Shown one piece after another: positions 59,149 to 64,000 of a stretch of 64,000 nucleotides of DNA. Both the position numbers and the translations under genes were made by a program. The stretch is from Sanderia malayensis. Its lineage: Eukaryota; Cnidaria; Scyphozoa; Semaeostomeae; Pelagiidae. The stretch's first letter is position 1, and each line of letters starts with the position of its first letter. The stretch is from NCBI GenBank assembly GCA_013076295.1, contig RQOL01000930.1:1-64000 (forward strand), in the 5' to 3' direction. The notes under the pieces were generated by a model. It was not told the DNA's origin. It saw only the letters and a program-made list of their open reading frames with translations, and did no database searches.

Positions 59149-59753
59149 GCGATGGATGATGTTGCGATTAAGAAGAAACATTATTCCAAAATGGAAGGCT
59201 ATGAATTTTATGATAAATGATAGTGGCGATGAGAGTAGTAACGATGAAAAGGATACTGAAAAGGAATTAGAAAAAGTTAGCTTCTTTGCTAGAATATAAA
59301 AAGAAGTTGTTCTGTCGCCATTTTTCTTGTTATTATCCATATTTTATTGTCTCTTTGGTGTTAGAATCTGATTACTTCTCCTTAAGGATTTAGATAGCTG
59401 TAGAAAAGTTTAACAGGTTTCCCACTAAACAGTTGAATGAATATTGAGGAAAAGCTGAGAAGAGATTCGTTTAAAGTGACTTCTTCAACCCAACTGAAAT
59501 GAATGTTGTGTAATCAATTTTAAGCAAGTAACCATTCTTAAATAAAGGGAGAAAATTGTGTTCAAGGAAACTAAGGCATTGCTAGATATAAAATTCTTGT
59601 ATCTAATAAGGCGTGGTAATAAATTGTTGTAGGGCAAGCAAACACAGACAAAAGAATAATGGAATAATAAAGAAAAAGCACAGAAAGAAAAGAAGGTTTA
59701 TTGGTTCTGCTGAATGCATTCTCTTGCATTCATCAATGAAAAATACCGTTAGA

Positions 59754-60205
59754 TTAGACACATGTTTTTCGTAGCATAAGGCTTGATAATTAGCACTGTA
59801 GACCTACGAAATATGTGATACCCAAGCAACAACATATCAAGTGTACTCCGCGAAAACTTCCGACTAATGAATAAATTATCTGTACTTATAAATGTTGCCG
59901 TAATCCCCAGGTAAAATACAAAAGACGCATACACAATATTACCAGCAAGTTTAAACACAACGGGGAAATAATATATCAAAGAAAGTTATGAAAACAATTA
60001 GTGAAAAGGCAAGATTAAAAAAATATGTTGCTATGCAAAGACAAAACACGGAGCAAATGGACTAAAACAGAAATCATGTTTATTTGTAAACGGACACCTC
60101 AACATATAAACAACAAAATAAAGATTTGACTTGGCATTTAGAATAAGTACTAGGCCAGAACAGTGTCGCATACTACCAGGTAAAGACATGTTCAACTTGC
60201 TAATT
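59754..60205. repeat. Upstream region of the intact gene, duplicated at 63428-63950
   Basis: TAAATGTTGCCGTAATC, AAAATACAAAAGACGCATAC, AACACAACGGGGAAATAATA and GGACTAAAACAGAAATCATG all recur in order in the last 600 bp of the window, with high identity from about 59866. Confidence 0.9.
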
Positions 60206-60323
60206 ACATACAACCTGTTCTATTCAGTTCATGTCAACCAAAAACGGAATTGGCTATTTTTATTGTATCGGAAAAATAAACAGGTGAAGCTATATGAACT
60301 TTCCAAATATAGCCCCGTGTGGG

Positions 60324-60330
60324 TATATAA
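60324..60330 (+). promoter_or_regulatory. TATA box of the intact PAN-fibrinogen-like gene
   Basis: TATATAA, 108 bp before the chosen ATG. It would give a leader of about 80 nt that includes an in-frame upstream ATG at 60399. Confidence 0.5.
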
Positions 60331-60437
60331 TCTACCGATCAACCTGAGAGGAAAAACTTGCATACAAATGCAGGTGGTTTCGGATATATTTTTTTGAAAT
60401 GGATTTAAAAGTTAAATCACTTCAAAAAAAGGCAACC

Positions 60438-61710
60438 ATGAAACAGACAGGACTCCATAAACTTGGTCATACTTATGCATTACTTTGCATGTTGTGGTTG
60501 GTAATTGTTGCAGATGAAGAACATTCGAGTACAAAGCGTGCTGCATTTTCTATTGCACAATCAGATGATGCAACTACGTCAAGAGTTGTAGTTGCAAGCT
60601 TACAATCACAAAGCGATTTAGCATGCTCTCAAAAATGTTTCCGAAATGAAAAGTGCAAATTCAAGATATATCATGTTGAAACAAAGAAATGCGAGTTGCT
60701 TGCATCCATTTTTGAAGAAGATTTCAACAACGAAAAAGCAACGCCACTCAAGAAAGAAAAGACCTTAACCAAGGTAAGCCACATTCAACCAACAATAAGT
60801 TCGAGCTTCTGGTAAGTAACAACCTCGAGATGAGTATCATTGTGTATGTATTTATGTGACGTGTAACATGTACTTAACTAATTTCAACTAAAAAAAATAA
60901 ATATTATTCTCTTAAACTTCTCCATTTTAGAAGGATGGCTTGTGCAAATCAGAATCAAGCACTGGTTGCAGTGAAAATTGCGAGTGTGTTCAAATATGGC
61001 GATCTGGAGAGCCGATATACACTTGCAACTGCACCAAACAAGGTATTGTTTCTTTGAGATTAATTTGGAACAATAACAATAAGCTTGACGAGGCGTCTCG
61101 CTAAATTTTTATCTCAATTGCAGGTGTCTACAAATCATGCAAAGAAGCACTGAATAAAAACAAATGGCAACAAGGGATCTATGTCATAAAACCAGATGGT
61201 TTGCAGAGTGAGATAAAAGGCGAATGCTTGAAAATGCCAAAAGGGAATTCATTTCTAGTGCTTCACCACGACAGTGAATTATTGACCCAAGTTGAAGAAC
61301 TCGAAGATTGTGGATCATATGTTAAGAATTTCTATGAATTCGACCTGAATACCATCATATCAATTATCGAACAATCAATCAGTTGCAGACAACACGTAAG
61401 AGGCGATTGCTACCACTCAATAATGACTGGCTATACTTGGATAAATGGTCGTAGTGGCACAAAGCTGGATTTCTGGGGTGGTGGGCCTAGCAATTCCACT
61501 GGTTGCGCATGCGGAGTAACAAACAGCTGTGCAAACGAAAATAAAAAATGTAACTGTGACAAAAATGATTCCAAGTGGCGTGTAGATGAAGGATATGTTC
61601 GAGATAAAAGTGTCTTGCCAATAATGGGCATAGCAGTTGGAGAAACGGGCAATCGCAATTACCGTGAACGTTTTTGCTTTATAATTGGACCATTATTGTG
61701 CAGAAATTGA
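60438..61710 (+). CDS. Secreted PAN-EGF-fibrinogen-like protein, intact
   Basis: Exons 60438-60773, 60931-61042 and 61124-61710 join in phase to 1035 nt, 344 aa. Residues 1-26 form a signal peptide with core YALLCMLWLVIVA. Residues about 60-95 are PAN-like (CSQKCFRNEKCKFKIYHVET, then KKCELL). Exon 2 is a short EGF-like module with six cysteines (CSENCECVQIW...CNC). Exon 3 is a fibrinogen-related domain of the contactin-associated-protein/neurexin type: YKSCKEAL at the start, FHHDSEL-like LHHDSELLTQVE, GYTWI, DFWGGGPSNSTGCACG, CNCDKNDSKW, DEG, LPIMGIAVGETG and the ending IIGPLLC. Such domains are usually extracellular and adhesive; the ligand is unknown. The start at 60438 is chosen because the interrupted copy begins there and the hydrophobic core is then well placed; the ATG at 60399 would add 13 residues. 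AATAAA at 61760-61765 is a likely polyadenylation signal. Confidence 0.88.
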
Positions 61711-61759
61711 ATCAATTTTTGGAAGATCAGTTTTCACAATCTTGCACTGTAACAAGATT

Positions 61760-61765
61760 AATAAA
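61760..61765 (+). terminator. Polyadenylation signal
   Basis: AATAAA, 50 bp after the stop codon of the intact gene. Confidence 0.6.
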
Positions 61766-61861
61766 CGACCTTTAAAATAACATGATACAACTATCTATAA
61801 TTATATATGTATAAACGCTTGACATTTAACATATAATGCAAGTACCATAAAACGTTTGAAT

Positions 61862-61919
61862 TACAGGGATTGTTATTATCTGTAGTGAGTGCCTAGACTC
61901 ACTACAATGCGTCCCTGTA
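61862..61919. repeat. 58-bp hairpin with outer and inner stems
   Basis: Outer stem TACAGGGA/TCCCTGTA and inner stem GTAGTGAGT/ACTCACTAC around a 6-nt loop, with an unpaired stretch of 7-13 nt between them. TA at both ends would also fit a tiny mariner-like MITE. Confidence 0.75.
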
Positions 61920-62276
61920 TCTCCCTTGTTTTTTTTTTTCACTCAATGTAGGACTTAGGGACTTATGTATCAGCCTACAACCTGACAATATGTCCACTCT
62001 TGATATAAACAAAGTAATCAGCTTATAATTGTAAATTGAAAATAAAATTGAGAAAATAGACGTTTTAAAAATAATTTTGATTGAAAAAACTATTTTTATG
62101 TTATGGGGTTAAATTATATGCAGAAAAGTTATTTTTGAGCTTGTTGCACAAAGTCAAGGCAATAATTAAAGAATAAAATAAGTTTATTACCAAGAAGAGA
62201 AAATATAATACTATGTCGTTGTTGCATTGTTGCGATTGTTTAACTTATAGTTGACACTTGTTAGTTACATTATTGC

Positions 62277-62729
62277 TTGGTGAACCTGGTTGGCTTGTTG
62301 CACTCGCTTGAAAGTGTGAATGCGCGTGTCAATATACGTGTACGCGTCCCATGCGGACAAGAATGGGACACAAAGTCACCAAGCTTGCCTTTAATCATGA
62401 CCCGATTGCGAATTTATAAAGAGTTGAAAGTAAAGTTGTCAAGTGGCATTCTTCCGGATCCAGATTCAGCTGAAGAAGCAATCAAAAGAGTGAATTATCA
62501 GCTATTTCACTGGCTTCGCTGCACTGAAATAATGATACCAGATGCTTCAATGGAAATGGATGGATGGAAATGGGATGAAGAAGACCAGCTTGTTGCGCCT
62601 GTTTGGTTCAAAGGGAAAAAGTTGCCCCCATCTCTGTCATTGAATAGGAAACCAAAGAAGTTGGGGGCTAAGCAACGAGATCCACAAGAAGCAGATTCGG
62701 AAAAGAGTGATGATGGTAGCACCAAATAA
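62277..62729 (+). pseudogene. Transposon-associated ORF fragment
   Basis: A frame of up to 150 codons. The part from about 62400 contains EEAIKRVNYQLFHWLRCTEI and GWKWDEEDQLVAPVWFKGKK followed by LPPSLSLNRK and an acidic/lysine tail. I associate this pattern (RVNYQ, then GWxxxxxxxVPVWF, LPPSL) with the C-terminal part of proteins in invertebrate mobile elements; this is from memory and unverified. The region before 62400 does not look family-like. There is no transposase or polymerase core here, so it is probably a remnant. Confidence 0.45.
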
Positions 62730-63288
62730 GGGAAAAGACAAAGAAGGAAAAAAAAGTTAGAAGCAAGTCAAATTGTTTTGGCCAAGCAAATAGGCACAGA
62801 TGAAAAATGTACGACGGAGGTGAGAAAGGTGATAAGGAAAGTGCAGTAAGTAGAACAAAAGAACCAGAAGTTTCTGATTTTTGTGATGAAGAAAGTATGT
62901 GGGGAACTGTCTAATTTCTCTTCAAGTGACGGTTCCTTTGATGAATTGCTTCCACAACGTAACAATCAAATTTGATCTTTATATTTAGCTTTAATTTCAG
63001 GTCAGTAGTTCCCATTTAAATTTGTTGATTATCATTTTACTGTTTTGCTGCATTAATAATGAAATAAACCCTCCATTCGTTTAATTCGGTGCAGATATCC
63101 GAATCGAGCAGAATTTTGCTATCCGCCATTTTGAAGTTTTCGACGCTTTTGAAATGGCTATATCTCTCGAAAGATAAGTCAATTATATTAGTGTTTTATA
63201 ATTGTTTGTTCGGTTTCAGATGCTCTTTCCAGTGAACCAATCACCGGTCGGATATTCGGAGGTCGGATTTCTTGTGACCGTGGTTACA
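62730..63288. other. Intergenic, right end
   Basis: Lysine-codon-rich AT-rich sequence continues briefly after the ORF fragment, then unremarkable DNA. No gene is supported. Confidence 0.5.
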
Positions 63289-63308
63289 TGACGTCATCGA
63301 TTACGTCA
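63289..63308. promoter_or_regulatory. Paired CRE-like sites
   Basis: TGACGTCA (perfect palindrome, 63289-63296) and TTACGTCA (63301-63308) are 4 bp apart, immediately before the ATG at 63311. Confidence 0.5.
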
Positions 63309-63310
63309 CA

Positions 63311-63477
63311 ATGGCAAATTTGCCAGAATGTTCCCAAGGCTTAAAATTACCACCTACCCTCACAGATGCCAAAAATGCCTTCAGATTTTTGTTACCCGAT
63401 TTGCTTGATAAATCCCATGTCTATAAATTAGACATGTTTTTCGTAGGCTTGTTCTCTATCCAGAGAAGCCCCGAAAA
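63311..63477 (+). CDS. Possible short first exon of an unrecognised gene
   Basis: An ATG at 63311 opens 55 codons (MANLPECSQGLKLPPTLTDA, then a Phe/Leu-rich stretch to FSIQRSPEK) that reach AA|GTAAGT, a consensus donor. Paired CRE-like sites precede it. Without splicing the frame stops at once. I recognise no family. The last 50 bp overlap the start of the duplicated region, so this may be coincidence. Confidence 0.25.
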
Positions 63478-63950
63478 GTAAGTGCCAGGATGAAAACTCG
63501 AGTTCCATACGAATCATACAAACATTAATAATTAACCCTGTAGACTTGACCTACCGATTATTTGCCACCCAAGCAACCACATCAAGTTTGCCCCGCGAGA
63601 CTGATGAATATAAATTATCTGTGCTTATAAATGTTGCCGTAATCTCCAGATAAAATACAAAAGACGCATACACAATATTACCAGCAAGTTTAAACACAAC
63701 GGGGAAATAATATATCAAAGAAAATTATGAAAACAATTAGTGAAAAGGCAAGATTAAAACAATATGTTGCTATGCAAAGACAAAACACGGAGCAAATGGA
63801 CTAAAACAGAAATCATGTTTATTTGTAAACGGACACCTGAACACATAAACTACAAAATAAAGATTTGGCTTGGCATTTAGAATACCTATTAGGCCAGAAT
63901 AGTGTGGCATACTAAGTAGCATGTACAGACATGTTCATCTTGCAAATTAC
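63428..63950. repeat. Second copy of the sequence upstream of the intact gene
   Basis: Matches 59754-60205 in order, with extra sequence near 63450-63560 and close identity from 63617 onward. In the first copy this region leads into the PAN-fibrinogen-like gene 230 bp later; here the window ends first. Confidence 0.9.
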
Positions 63951-64000
63951 TCAGGCATTGTCGTGCACAAACTAGAATCAATGTCCCCTTTTCTAAAAAC

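Overview
This is metazoan nuclear DNA. It is AT-rich, the genes are split by GT-AG introns, and it carries TTAGGG-type telomere-like repeats, tRNA-derived SINE-like repeats and many short DNA transposons. Intron-dense conserved genes together with secreted PAN plus contactin-associated-protein-like genes suggest a cnidarian, probably an anthozoan; that placement is inference. I worked out all gene models by reading splice sites and phases by eye, and no search was run.

Layout. (1) 1-10185: one continuous satellite array with units of about 139-145 bp. Each unit contains a block of degenerate telomeric hexamers. (2) 10405-28884, plus strand: a complete 46-exon KATNIP (KIAA0556, katanin-interacting protein) gene of about 1700 codons. 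It starts about 220 bp after the satellite ends, behind a short promoter with ZNF143-like and YY1-like motifs. (3) 29867-47794, minus strand: three tandem MATE/SLC47-type transporter genes. Each has 15 coding exons of identical lengths and predicts 568 aa. Between copies 2 and 3 lies a 1.4 kb foldback-type element with minisatellite arms, a 10-bp target duplication and a nested hAT-like element. (4) 51029-61710, plus strand: a small family of secreted cysteine-rich proteins. It comprises one 264-aa gene with a PAN-like N-terminus, one intact 344-aa PAN-EGF-fibrinogen-like gene (60438-61710), and an older-looking broken copy of the latter (54514-56967). The broken copy has lost a splice donor and is interrupted by an 871-bp hAT-type element with an 8-bp duplication. 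(5) 61711-64000: intergenic DNA with a transposon-derived ORF fragment. It ends in a second copy of the sequence that precedes the intact gene, which suggests another family member just beyond the right edge.

Functionally, KATNIP is a ciliary/microtubule protein. The MATE genes are predicted proton-coupled organic-cation/xenobiotic exporters at the plasma membrane. The last family is predicted to be secreted and possibly adhesive. Nothing indicates that the three gene groups act in one pathway; they look like neighbours shaped by tandem duplication and transposon insertion.
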